NCBI RefSeq assembly: GCF_023053635.1
Contig: NC_086176.1
Location: 74,038,536-74,102,535, forward strand
Length of the DNA: 64,000 nucleotides
DNA from: Elgaria multicarinata webbii
Taxonomy: Eukaryota > Chordata > Lepidosauria > Squamata > Anguidae
Direction of reading: 5' to 3'
Of the stretch, positions 35,691 through 46,904 are shown one piece after another. The position numbers were made by a program, and so were the translations under genes. The stretch's first letter is position 1. Each line of letters begins with the position of its first letter. Below the pieces are notes generated by a model. The model did no database searches and had not been told where the DNA came from. It saw only the letters and a list, made by a program, of their open reading frames with translations.

Positions 35691-35961
35691 ATTTTGTTGT
35701 AACCTACTGAAGAAGGATTTGTGACCTGAAGGCAGGAAAGACATAATGATGATGATAATGATGATGATGATGATAATTCATAGCTAATCTGCTTTTTGTA
35801 CAATCTCTTCTGGTTTATCTTTATTCCAATTATTAATGAAATAGGAAAAAAGCCTCAATGTATTTTCCTGTCCCATAAACATCTCCTCCCACATGTACAT
35901 GCACTGACACTAAGGTTTTCTTCTGGGATCCTTCTTTGGGAGCCTCTGCCATAAGAAGTGA

Positions 35962-36632
35962 TAAGCATTGGTTATTTCTCGGTTGGACTACTGCAACCTT
36001 CTTCTCACTGGCCTTCCTTCTTCTCACATCAGTCCGTTGGTTTCTGTTCACCACTCTGCTGCTAAGATCATCTTCTTGGCTCGCCGCTCTGACCATGTTA
36101 CTCCACTTCTGAAATCTCTTCATTGGCTTCCAATTCACTTCAGAATCCAATATAAACTTCTCCTGTTGACCTACAAAGCTTTTCACTGTCTAGCTCCTTC
36201 CTCTCTCTCCTCTCTCATCTCACACTATTGCCCCGCTCGTGCTCTCCGCTCCTCTGAGGCCATGCTTCTCGCCTGCCCAAGGGTCTCTACTTCCCTTGCT
36301 CGGCTTCGTCCATTTTCTTCTGCTGCCCCTTACGCCTGGAACGCTCTTCCAGAACATCTGAGATCCACAAGTTCAATCGCAGCTTTTAAAGCTCAGCTAA
36401 AAACTTTTCTTTTTCCTAAAGCTTTTAAAACTTGATTTTGTTCTGACTTTATACTGCTACTTTTACCCTACCCTGTGCCTGTTTGGTGCATTCTCTTCCC
36501 CTCATTGTTTTATTAAGATTTTATTAGAATGTAAGCCTATGCGGCAGGATCTTGCTATTTACTGTTTTACTCTGTACAGCACCATGTACACTGATGGCGC
36601 TATATAAATAAATAAATAAATAAATAAATAAT
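35962..36632 (+). mobile_element. L2-type LINE, 5'-truncated, long open frame
   Basis: The frame 35968-36435 (155 codons, ending in a proper stop) encodes the C-terminal reverse transcriptase part: VISRLDYCNLLLTGLPSS, HWLPIHFRIQYKLLLLTYKA FH, and PYAWNALPEHLRSTSSIAAF KAQLKTFLF. The 3' UTR ends TACAGCACCATGTACACTGA TGGCGC, then (TAAA)n. The intact frame and good match to the copies at 11836, 32271 and 52021 suggest a young insertion. It is not a host gene. Confidence 0.92.
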
Positions 36633-36639
36633 ACCAGGA

Positions 36640-36965
36640 AAAGGGCCTTTTCTGCTGTGGCACTCTAGTTATAGAATGAGGTTCATCCGGTGCCTATGTT
36701 GTACTCTTTATGGTGCCAGGTGAAGACTTTTCCCCCCCAAGCATTTTTAGCATTTTAGCATTCCAGTTTTCAGCTCTGCTGTTGCATTTTAAATCTCTGC
36801 ACTGCTGCTAGGTTTTACTCTGGTTGCACTTTTAAATTGCAGTTTTAAGCCATTATATTTTATTTTGTATTTTATGTTATGTTTTGTGGCTTTAATTTTT
36901 GTGAACCGCCCAGAGATCTTTGGCTATAGGGTTGTATAGAAATGTAGTAAATAAATAAATAAAAT
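36640..36965 (+). mobile_element. L3/CR1-like LINE 3' end
   Basis: GGGCCTTTTCTGCTGTGGCA CTC (end of ORF2), then a T-rich 3' UTR and GAACCGCCCAGAGATCTTTG GCTAT, ending in AGTAAATAAATAAATAAAA. It lies directly after the L2 copy, so the L2 may have landed in this LINE. Confidence 0.7.
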
Positions 36966-37701
36966 CTGAAGCATATTAACTCATTCCTAAAATCATCTCA
37001 ACCTCTTGGCCAGATTAGAGATTTGGGTATTCTTTTCACATTTTGCCAATGATACATTGGTTGTCATTAACAAAATCCTAACTAGTTCACAATGTTTTCT
37101 TCTTAGATTACCTTTTTAACATAATTACTAATGAATTCTACAGTGGATTTTATAGCTCTTTAATACCCTTTAAGGGTTTTGGCCAATATTATTTTCACTG
37201 TCCTATGATCCCATCATATGTGAAAAAAATGTGTCATCAGTTGATTGGCAACTCCAGCAATTTCCAGAGCAATTAGCAATTTTTCAACATCTGGCACAGG
37301 TATGATATGAATAATACAAAATGTTGTAGAAATGTTATTTCACTTAGACAGCCAAAGCGTACTTAGGACTAAACCTACACATATAATTCAGCATTGTTCA
37401 ATGAGAGAGAGATTCAAATCCCAAATGAGAGAAGTGACATGAAAATTCCAGTTTCTTAGGACTATAGAACTAAAACAAAATCAGAGAAATTGCCCTACTT
37501 ATATATGCTATAAATTTATTAAACACAAACAATAAGCAAACCTAGTCAAATAATACAAGATACTGCTCAACACAATTTGTCTTTCTAGACAGTGGATTAT
37601 GACAATTATTCCCTCTTCCGCATACCGTTGCAACTTTTGAATTCCTGTGAGTGCATCCAATCTTTGAAAATCACAACAGAACTCTTAAGCGAGCATTTTA
37701 C

Positions 37702-37806
37702 CTTGTCTTTGACACTTGTCATCTGTCTTTTAAAAAGCTTTAAACTGGTCACATTCACATTTTCAGTGCCACAACAAGCTGACTCCAAACTAAGACAACC
37801 TGACAT
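37702..37806 (-). CDS. FAM81B: Candidate distal FAM81B first exon
   Basis: From ATG 37806 the exon encodes MSGCLSLESACCGTENVNVT, then SLKLFKRQMTSVKDK, before a donor-like GTAAAATG. The exon ends on a codon boundary, which fits IILQIKMSTEN of exon 30558-30497 in frame and would lengthen the protein by 41 residues to about 415. The basic SLKLFKRQ..SVKDK stretch vaguely recalls the human N-terminus, which I remember only in part. A 22-codon upstream frame from ATG 37823 (good Kozak context) overlaps it. Not confirmed. Confidence 0.35.
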
Positions 37807-38046
37807 CTTCCTGCAGTAGCCATTTCTTTCCTCTTCTAGTTTGCCTGGCGCCTTGCTAAAAATATCAGAACTACCAATACCTGATGGTAAAATTCTTGAT
37901 GGAACTACTGTACTTCGTTTTGGAGCGACAAATCAAAAGAGGAGGCTTTGCAGCATTGTGTTTTTTTCTTGATTTGTCATGAAGAGCAGCAAATAGGTTC
38001 CACAGGATTTAGCACTCTTGTCACCAAGATTCTTTTGTTTACTTCT

Positions 38047-38059
38047 GTCTCTAGGCAAC
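38047..38059 (-). promoter_or_regulatory. FAM81B: RFX X-box-like motif upstream of FAM81B
   Basis: GTCTCTAGGCAAC fits the X-box form GTHNYY-N-RRNAAC with a one-base spacer. It lies about 240 bases upstream of the candidate first exon. RFX factors drive ciliary genes, and FAM81B is a cilia-associated gene, so the position is suggestive. Confidence 0.5.
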
Positions 38060-38520
38060 CAGAATGCCTACAGTGCTTTCAGGCAGGGAGGTGTACAGGA
38101 AAGCTAAGCGCTGCGTGTGTCACACTGTAGCATGAATATAACATTTAAATATGTGTGTTTTTATTCTGTGCCTTGCATTTGAACCCTGTAGGGCTTCTCA
38201 TTCACCTCTCAGGAACAGGTGGTTCAGGAAGTTGAAAAAAATGTCATCAAGAAAGAAATCCAGTGGATCTTGAAGCCTGGGGGTTTGTTTCCAGGAGGAA
38301 TGAATGAGAAGATATAATTTCTTCCCTTATTATGATTGTGTTTTGGATCCTGCCCACCACCACCCGCCCTTAAATTATAAAAACAGAGATTAGTGATAAT
38401 CCCTGGGGAGTGAACTCAGGGTTTTAGTTTTTTGAGATGAACCCTAGAGGGAAATGTTTGCATCTATGTTTAAGATATAGGCGGGTGCTTTAGAGTCATG
38501 TGAATGTGCAGTGACAATTT

Positions 38521-38850
38521 TATTTATTTATTTATTTATTACATTTTGAGACAGCCCAATAGCTGAAGTTCTCTGGGCGGTTCACAAAAATTAAAACCAT
38601 AATAAAACAACCAATAGTCTAAAAACAGTATAAAATACAGTATAAAATACAAAATACAGTATAAAAAGCACAACCAGGATAAAACCACGCAGCAGAAATT
38701 GATATAAGATTAAAATACAGAATTAGAACAGTAAAATTTAAATTTAAGTTAAAATTAAGTGTTAAAATACTGAGAGAATAAAAAGGTCTTCAGTTGGCGA
38801 CGAAAGGAGTACAGTGTAGGTGCCAGGCGGAGTTTTGACTAGTGCAAATA
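38521..38850 (-). mobile_element. LINE 3' end, reverse orientation
   Basis: (TTTA)n followed by CAATAGCTGAAGTTCTCTGG GCGGTTCACAAAAATTAAAA and an A-rich series of ATAAAATACAGT units. The family is the same as at 61505-61735. Confidence 0.75.
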
Positions 38851-39929
38851 ACATAGTCTTTGTTTTATTGGGCAGTTGTGTTTATTGTGTTATTTTAATT
38901 ACTTAGACATACATTGTATATGAGGGTTTTTAATTTATTAGTTTTATTTGTGAATATCCTTGTGTTGAAAGTTTATAATGCATTTGTGAATGGGTGCAGT
39001 TAATTATTCTATAGTATTTTTGTCCCTTATTTTTTGGAAGTATATGTATAAAATTATAATATGTTTTTAGTAGCCTCTGCGAAATGAGTTTATCTCTGAA
39101 ACATTTGGCAGACTGACACAAAAATAAATAAGTGATTTTTCTCTCACTTTTGTTTTTTAGCTACTTTGATGCCTTCCTGTTGGCTATCTTTAAGAGGCAA
39201 GTTAGAAGGCTCATCGCAAACAGGCTATTCTGGGAGGAATAGTTCCACTTTTTCAGTAGAAGACTATATACTTGGGCCTGCATGATCTACACATACATAC
39301 ACAACCAGAAGGACCAGTGCTCTTGGATAATTCACGGTTACGTTGCACTTGTTTTTCTCCCTTTCCAATCCAGGTTTTTCTGCCATAGATTTTCCTAGTA
39401 GGTTGTAATGATAAACTATTGGATTTGGGGAATAAATCTGGTGCCTGCTGTTGTTCTCACTTATAAAATAGAGATCTTATAAGGCTAAAGTAGAAGGTAC
39501 AAGTTCAAGCAATAGAATAAACATGAAAGCAAAAAAGAAATCAAAAATAAAACTGCCAATTTAGGACAATTACTTTTCCAGGTAGGACACCTGATTTTTT
39601 AACAGCTGTGCAACCAGGAGAAATTTAGCTGGTTGAACTTTTCCCACCTTGGAAAAACAGAGATGGGGAAAAGTGCAGCTGTTGAATTTGGGCATGCTAA
39701 AGATGCATGAAAAGGGTACTAGTGACTCTTTGAGATTTTATAATTGCCACAATATGATTGTGACTAACTCAGCTTTGTGATGGCTACATGTGATTAATTT
39801 CACTCACTTTGGAAATATCACAAAATAGACAAGAACTGATACAGCAAGACATGTGAAGGTAGTTATGCTCAGTTCATTTGTAATGGTTGATTTTGATACA
39901 TTAAAAGGTGTATTAATTCAAATTTAGCC
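38851..39929. other. Intergenic, nothing recognised
   Basis: AT-rich sequence with no identified gene or repeat. Confidence 0.4.
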
Positions 39930-40395
39930 CTTGTGGGGTGCAACCCATCACTTGCCAGCAGTCCATCTTCCAAGTAGTGTAACCCGTGGTCCCAGAATCC
40001 AAAACTCACGTCAGCATCACCTTTGTAGCCAGTCATTCATCTGGAGTATTTTTCTTTCCCTTTCTAATCCTCTTCCAACAACAGGGAGGATGGATGAGAA
40101 AACTATCTGGGTCCCAAAGTTCTTGAGTTTCCTTCCAAGAGCTTCAAAGTCTGACATGATTTCTTCGTAGCTCCGCTTGGCGACATCAGGATATGTGAAG
40201 AAAAGGATATGTGTCAGTGGGCTTTATGAGCTTCGGAAACCCTTCAGTCACATCTTTAATCTGTGCTCCAGGGAGACAGCATACCTGGCAAATCCATGGG
40301 TCTTCATGACATACTTGGGTTTCAATCCCATGCAGCAGGGAGTCTCCCACAACGACTACTCTTCTCTTCTTCTTGGTTGACTGACCTTCTGGCAC
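39930..40395 (-). mobile_element. CR1-type LINE ORF1 esterase-domain fragment
   Basis: The - strand from 40395 reads KKKRRVVVVGDSLLHGIE, then CCLPGAQIKDVTEGFPKL, then (partly in other frames) IVFSSILPVVGRG. These match the SGNH/GDSL esterase domain known from ORF1 of CR1-like LINEs (GDSLLRGTE, CCLPGARIRDVT, VVFSSILPV). Frames are disrupted, so inactive. It directly abuts the Ty3/Gypsy remnant at 40396. Confidence 0.75.
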
Positions 40396-41125
40396 TTTTC
40401 AATTAGTCACAACCTGTAGACCCAGTACGGTTTGTGTATCAAAGTCTACAATTTCAAATTCCAACTGAACTCTTTTATCTTTATACTTGCAATCCAGATT
40501 AAATTCATCAGATTCTTGCAGTCTTTCTCCAGAGTAGGTTATTAATTTGGTATTTGAACAATGAACTGGTTCCACTTGCCAGGCTTTTTATGTTTTTAAA
40601 GACATAGCATTAGCCTGTGCCCCTGTGTCAATTTTAAAAGTCACGTACATGTGATCATTTATGACAAAATCCACACACCATTCAACTTCCAGAGCTGTAG
40701 AATTCAATGTACCAATGAAGAAATCATGAGTATTTTTAGTGGTTTCTTCTATTGAAAATATCTGTCTGCCTTGAATTTTCCTGTCTTTGGTTTTATACAT
40801 TTTAGCAAAATGATTAAGTTTGCCACATTTTCTGCATTCCTTCCCATACACTGGACAGAAATTTATGTCATGACTGATGCCACACTTATAGCAGGCCTCC
40901 ATGCTGCTTTTGAACACTGGGTGAGTTCCTCCAGGTTTGTGTAGGGATGGAAGAATCTGTGAGTATTACTTTCTCCTGCATTCTAGTTTTGTAAATTTCA
41001 AATTCTTTCCACCTGGGATATGAAAAATTGCACACATTTTGGTCATTCTTATCAAAAACAAATAGAAATGAAATGTTCACCCATCCCAAAGTTTCTGTGT
41101 GTATAACTGCATACAGATTCATTTT
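40396..41125 (-). mobile_element. Ty3/Gypsy-type retrotransposon fossil (gag zinc knuckle and protease)
   Basis: The - strand holds a double CCHC-like zinc knuckle followed by an aspartic protease region with a DTGA active-site motif, the order typical of Ty3/Gypsy gag-pol. A less certain gag part may extend to about 41125. No reverse transcriptase, integrase or LTR was found next to it. It is an old, broken and truncated fossil. Confidence 0.75.
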
Positions 41126-42159
41126 ATCCTGGAGGTGATACAGAACGGTTCACATTTAAAGTGGATTTACAATTTTATTTTACTTGCTACATCTATTAAA
41201 TAACAGGGAAACAAATTTAACATGTCATGTCTCATTGTGAAAGTTCAGAAACCAAATGCTTTCTGTCTGTCTGTCTCTCTCTCTGACACATAATCAAATC
41301 AGGGCTTTGGGAATCAGTCTTACAGCCATAAATGTCAGGACAAAATGAATTGTAATCTATATTTTGTCTTCTACAAATAGTGGGAGAGTGTTTCTGGTTT
41401 TCTGAAAAAGTACCAGCTCTAGCTTCCTTTTCTGTTACCTGATGGCCTTCTCATGCTCCCTGGTTCCTCCAGTTACCTTAAATCCCTTCTTTCCTCCATG
41501 CTTCTTTTTCTTGCTCCAATTTCCACTTCTCTTGTTTCCCTTTTCTTAGCCTTTTATTCCAGGTGAAATAAAAGACTTGTGCCAATATCAGCTGGGTAGG
41601 CCTGCAAGCCAATAAAAATCTATCCTACTTTTCCTACCTTTTCTGTCCTTTCTCCTCACCCCACCCCTTGTCTCTTTTCCATAAGGATCGATCTGTAAGA
41701 AGCAATGTGCACCAAGTGAAAACACAAGAGTAAAAAACATTTGAGCTTCTCCACATGGGGCTTATATCATGTGATCAAGAATGGTTATTCACGGAAGTTA
41801 GCAGTTCCTTTACAAGACATCAACCTCCAGGGCCCCTCTTGTGGCTTATTAGGTTTATCCCACTTTCAAAAAACCAGAGTTAAGGCAATAAGGGACATTA
41901 TTTGATCTATTGCCTGTGTGAAATGACAGTGTAGCACTATAATCACAGTGCCATCTAGTGGATGTAAAATGAAACATATAGAACCTGTCAAGAACAGAAG
42001 TCCTCCATGTGTTCGCCCCATATAAAGAAGTCAAACTCAATATGGCAAAGACTCCAGAAACAGAATACCCAACTAAGGATGTGGGATTTCAGCCTCATGT
42101 GATGAACCACATCAAGTTGGGAGGGTTGTAGGTAGGTGGAGGGAGAAACTGGGCAATTA
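41126..42159. other. Intergenic, nothing recognised
   Basis: AT-rich sequence with a short CTGT/CTCT simple repeat near 41265-41285. No gene or clear repeat. Confidence 0.4.
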
Positions 42160-42237
42160 GGGCACAATCCTATGTATGTTTAGACAGAATAAGCCCTACA
42201 ACTCCCAGCATTTCCCAGCTGGTATGGCTGGCTGGGG
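42160..42237. repeat. Half of a palindromic element related to 53604-53713
   Basis: GCACAATCCTATGTATGTTT AGACAG and CCCTACAACTCCCAGC match one arm of the Harbinger-like palindrome at 53604. The other arm is missing, where LINE sequence begins. Confidence 0.6.
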
Positions 42238-43234
42238 AATACTGGCTTCAGAGCAGGATACGGAATTGAGACTGCTATGGTCGCCTTAATGGATGATCTT
42301 TGCAAAGGTATTGACAGGGGGAGTGTGTCCCTGCTGGTACTTTTGGACCTCTCAGCAGCTTTCGATACCATTGACCATGGCATCCTTCTGGAACACCTGG
42401 GAGATTTGGGAATCGGGGGCACTGTGCTCCAGTGGTTCTGGTCCTGCCTCTCAGGTAAGTTCCAAATGGTGATGCTTGGGGATAGCTGCTCCTCAAAGAA
42501 GAAGCTGTTGTATGGTGTACCACAAGGAGCCATCCTATCCCCAATGCTGTTCAATATCTACATGAAACCGCTGGAAGAGATCCTCTGGAGGCATGGGACA
42601 GGGTGGTATTAGTATGCTGATGACACCCCAATATATTTCTCTATGCCTCCGACAACAGCATCAGCTAAGGATAGTGTGTCTCCTCTGAATGAATGCTTGG
42701 ACGCGGTAATGGGCTGAATGAGGAAAAAAAGCTGAATCCAGACAAGATGGAGGTGCTTACTGTCAAGGGCCCTAACCTGGGTTTGGAGATGTGTCAACCA
42801 GTTCTGGATGGGGTTACACTCCCCCTGAAAGAATGCATTTGCAGCTTGGGGGTGCTTCTGGATCCGTTGCTCCAAATGACATCCCAGATAGATGCGATGG
42901 CCAGGAGTGCCTACTATCAGTTTTCACTGATACACTAGCTGCACCCCTTCCTAGAATTACCCCCAAAAGGCTTATTCCTTGCAGCAGTGATGCTGATGAA
43001 AGAGAGGGAACATTGCTTCCAAGCTAGGTTAATCCTCCAAAGATGAGAGCATCATGTTTTCATTTTCGTTCTTTTTTCAATTATTGGGATTATATTAGAA
43101 GACCTAAAGACAGTAGTGCATGCACTGGTAACTTTGAGGCTCGACTTCTGCAATGCACTGCACATAGGGCTACCTTTGTACCTAGTCCAGAAACTACAGC
43201 TAGTTCAAAATATGGCAGCCAGGTTGGGGTGACC
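42238..43234 (+). mobile_element. L3/CR1-like LINE reverse transcriptase fragment
   Basis: The frame 42277-42612 encodes GSVSLLVLLDLSAAFDTIDH, FWSCLSGKFQMVMLGDS and GVPQGAILSPMLFNIYMKPL, with YADDT just after an in-frame TAG (42610-42612). The following NPDKMEVLTVKG and LPLKECICSLGVLLDP are RT thumb-region motifs. The coding match resumes at about 43100 (VHALVTLRLDYCNALHIG). 42961-43093 is a 133-bp insertion copied from, or shared with, 43650-43782. Defective. Confidence 0.88.
42961..43093. repeat. 133-bp direct repeat, copy A (inside the LINE)
   Basis: It runs from CCCCAAAAGGCTTATTCC to CAATTATTGGGATTAT and differs from 43650-43782 at only about 7 positions with no length change. LINE coding similarity stops before it and resumes after it. 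Confidence 0.92.
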
Positions 43235-43496
43235 TAGGGGTGACCATATTACACCAGCTTTAAAATCATTCAACATGGTGAAATTCCCTCTTCATCACAA
43301 CAGTTAAAGCTGCAGGAGCCCTGCCCTCTTGACCAGATACAGAAGAGGGCAGGGCTCCTGCAGCTTTAACTGTTGTGATAAAGTGGCAATTTCACCAGGT
43401 GCTATATGCATATAAATGACACCTGCTGAAATTCCTTTTTCTATACAGCTATTAAAGATACAGGAGCCCTGTCCTCCTTTTCATATGGTCACCCTA
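43235..43496. mobile_element. hAT-like MITE (TAGGGTGACC family), copy 2
   Basis: The left end TAGGGGTGACCATATTACAC and right end TTTTCATATGGTCACCCTA are inverted. The inner CACAACAGTTAAAGCTGCAG GAG and its inverted copy match 18572-18811. The left flank is LINE sequence; no matching 8-bp duplication is left. Confidence 0.85.
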
Positions 43497-43649
43497 CAAT
43501 TGTAACAAAAGAAATAAACTAAAAGTTCAATTGAGTTCAAAAGTGGTATGAGTGAATTTTTTGAGGGGGGGCATCAACTGCTGTTTTCATTTGGCTTATA
43601 GAAAACAAATATGCTTCTTGTACTTGGTGTATCATTCTGAACAACATTT

Positions 43650-43782
43650 CCCCAAAGGGCTTATTCCTTGCAGCAGTAATGCTGATGAAAGAGAGGGAAT
43701 ATTGCTCCCAAGCTAGGTTAATCCCCAAAAGATGAGAGCATCATGTTTTCATTTTCTTTCTTTTTTCAATTATTGGGATTAT
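43650..43782. repeat. 133-bp direct repeat, copy B
   Basis: Same sequence and length as 42961-43093, about 95% identical and in the same orientation, 556 bases after it. Its surroundings are not recognisable LINE sequence. Confidence 0.92.
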
Positions 43783-44194
43783 TTTTGTGTATTAGCGGAG
43801 GATATGTGCAGTGGCAAAGTCACAATACACAATAGAATAACCCTAATGCTGCAGATATAAATCCCTTGCATCCCAATGAGTCAGTTGTGGAAGTCTGAGA
43901 AATGCATTTGGGATAACAATGCAATCCTGCCATAATGACACTGAAAGGAATTTTCAAAAATGTTTTTCCATACCCCCCAAAATATTGGATGCCTTTTGAA
44001 TAAGATTCCATTAGTAAATTGTAGATGTTTTAATGCATGTTTAGACCATTTTATAACCATCCCATCCTGTTGTTTCATAGGCTAGATGTCCGCTGCTTAT
44101 CTGTTCAGTATTAAGAGGTATGCTGTGAAACTGGTTTGCTGACAACTTTATGCTGCGATTTGTTGCTTTATCTTCATTGCATTTTAATCTTGTT

Positions 44195-44264
44195 TTTAAT
44201 GTTCCTGAACAGCCCAGAGAGCATGGTTATTGGGTGGCCCATATAAATGAAATAAATGAAATTA
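44195..44264 (+). mobile_element. LINE 3' tail
   Basis: TGAACAGCCCAGAGAGCATG GTTATTGGGTGGCCCATATA, then AATGAAATAAATGAAA. A 3' terminus of the same general type as 36896-36965. Confidence 0.55.
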
Positions 44265-44633
44265 TAAACTATTTTCTTCACTATATTAAACACATTAACT
44301 TTTATGATAATTAGTCTGGAAAGACATGTCTGAGTAAATTGAAACACGTTGGCTTGGGGCCAGTCTTGTGCGAGTGGACTTTCATTCATACAACAGGACT
44401 TCCCCATCCTCTCCTCCACCCTGCAGCCTCTGTGTATACCACAGATCTGCTCCAGAGTGTCACCCAACTCTTCAGATCAGATTTGGGGAGCTCTGGGATG
44501 AGGGGAGAGGGAGAGCTCCATGCTACCAGCAGTTTCCCTTCTGCTGGCAGAACGCTATTGGATCCAAACTATTATTCTTAAAATATCATTTAAATAACCT
44601 ATGATCTTTCCATTTACACTGTAACTCTATACA

Positions 44634-44807
44634 CAGTGGAGGCTGGTGGCTCCAATGTTAGTGGGCCGGTGAATCCATTCTGGGTTTCAGTTGGAACCAG
44701 TCAGAACTCTAAAGGAGCTATCAAAGGTTCACACTGAAACCCGCTTCCGGCTGAAACCCAATTCTGATTTGCCACCCCGCTGACATTGGAGCCACTAGCC
44801 TCCACTA
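44634..44807. mobile_element. hAT-like MITE (CAGTGGAGGCTGGTGGC ends)
   Basis: The left CAGTGGAGGCTGGTGGCTCC and right GGAGCCACTAGCCTCCACTA are inverted. The flanks TCTATACA (44626-44633) and CCTATTCA (44808-44815) share 6 of 8 bases, an eroded target duplication. The interior is also palindromic (GAAACC blocks). Confidence 0.75.
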
Positions 44808-45839
44808 CCTATTCATGTCTGTTCAGAAGAAAGTTCCTTTGAGTTCAATGATGATTTCTCTTTGAGAAGTGCATATAAGTTTGTAACCTTTCTGGTGGAA
44901 ATTAACTAGCAAGAAGTTAACATACATTGGCTGCGAGAGGCTCAAAGGCGATTTGAGACTAATGTGTGAAATTGCCCAAAGCACTTGCCCTTCTGTCTAA
45001 TGAAAGAGTGCCACTGACTCTTAAAATAGAACACCACACAATTGTTTTATCACTCCTCTTTCCAACTTAAAATCAAAAGTCAGGGAGTCTTCTTGGAAAC
45101 CAGTCTTAAGTGAATCAGTATAGATTTTTCAATGCACTTCAATTTATAGTTCTAGCTTGAATCACTGCAGTGTATATGTTACCTGAAAATCATTCTACTT
45201 AAGAAGAAATATGGAATTAGATGTATTAAAATTATGTGCAGCTTGGTTGGTTTCAACATCTCACTTCAAAACAAAATTGCTTTGGAAGCTTCAATATAGA
45301 GCTTTTCAAAGCACAATGAATATAAACACACACATCTTAGTATAAGAAAACATATTGTTTTGGAGTCTACTGGTCTGGGATCCCCCCTTTTTTAAAAATG
45401 AATGGGAATTAGCTGATCCAGACCGCTACAATAGATGAACATGGCTACTCTAAAATTTACTGTTAATTCTGCAAATAATTGAACCATTTTCTTGTAAGAT
45501 CATTATCAATACCTTAATTTTCTGACATAAGCTATTGTCCCCAGAGATGAAAGTTCAGTGTCCTTTACATTATGCCATATATTAAGTGAACAAGTAATCA
45601 TTGTAGATCAACAGAAGCAGATCTGTATGTTTCTGTTTTCAGCTCTTGTATCAAAACATTATATAGTTATCTATATAACGATGCACAGTATTATTGCTTC
45701 ATTTGCAGAGCATTCCTATCTTCTGTTGCAGACAGCTCCGACATTGGAGCCTAAGAGAAATCCAAAACCTTGCTCTCAAACATACATGTCTTGACCTAAA
45801 GTAGTAGGAGAAACTAATGGAATTATCCTGGACATTGGT

Positions 45840-46900
45840 ACAATTACAGTGGAGTGTCTGGTTATATGATATCTAGTTTCAGATCATATGCTGCTAACAT
45901 TCCAAGTTACATATGGGATACCACTGAGAAAAATACAATCCATTGACAATATCACAGAAAAAACTGTCCTAGCTACCATGGATGCTGAGGCCCTTTACAG
46001 TAAAATTCCCACAGAGATATACTAAAAGCCATCAGGAAAATCATCACTGATGGTGGCACAGCATATCTCCAAACTCTGCCAAACTTATGCACAACTTCAT
46101 CAGCTTTGGGGAGAACATATATCTTCAGATCAATTGCACCGCTGTGAGTACTGGTGTGTGGCCCCACTGTATGGCCATATCTTCATGGCTGACTTAGAAC
46201 AATGCTTTCTCAGCTCATGTCCCCAAAAGCCTATTCTCTGAGATTCATTGGGAACATTATTATTATATGGACTTGTGGACGGGAAACCCTGATGAAGTTC
46301 CACTAGCAACTCAATAACTTTCATCCCACCATCCACCAGAATATAGAACAGCTAACACAACAGTTTCTTTTTCTGGGCATGAGTGTGCAACTACATAATG
46401 GATATAAAGCACTACCTTATATTGGAAACCTGCTGAGCACTACACATGTACATGCTTCCAGTTTCTACTAGAAGAGATCACAAAATCCACTGTCCACATC
46501 CAAGCCCTCCAATACAACTGTATGTATTCAGACATGTTGGACAGATACTCATAATTTACTGGTTTAAATTAGACTTTCCTCAGACTAGAATACATACCCA
46601 ATGAAGTTAAAAAAGCAGATCAAGAAGGCCAGACTGCTACCCAGGAACAATGCACTACAGGACAGATTGAGAAGAGAAAATAACAGAAAATCAGCTATTG
46701 TCACATACAGTTTCCCGCGAAAACCGCTTAAACATATTAATGATCTACAGCCTGGACAATGACACTTCTCTTTCACAGGTTTTGAGGTGGTAGGCTTGTA
46801 CTTGCTTACAGATAGTCCCCACAACCTGAAACAGCTTCTCACCTACAACTGACTGTGTAACAGAGGTGCAGATACAGGAACCACACCTAGATATTAACTC
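45840..46900 (+). mobile_element. Penelope-like retroelement fossil
   Basis: Segments of the + strand resemble the Penelope reverse transcriptase: a MDAEALYSKIP-like part near 45980, YGHIFMADLEQCFLSSCPQK near 46170-46230, and C-terminal pieces (LHNGY, THVHASSF) to about 46860. No GIY-YIG endonuclease could be recognised. It is broken in many places and old. Confidence 0.7.
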
Positions 46901-46904
46901 TATC

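Noticed and set aside
35968-36435. 155-codon frame as a possible host gene
   Set aside because: It is the C-terminus of an L2-type reverse transcriptase.
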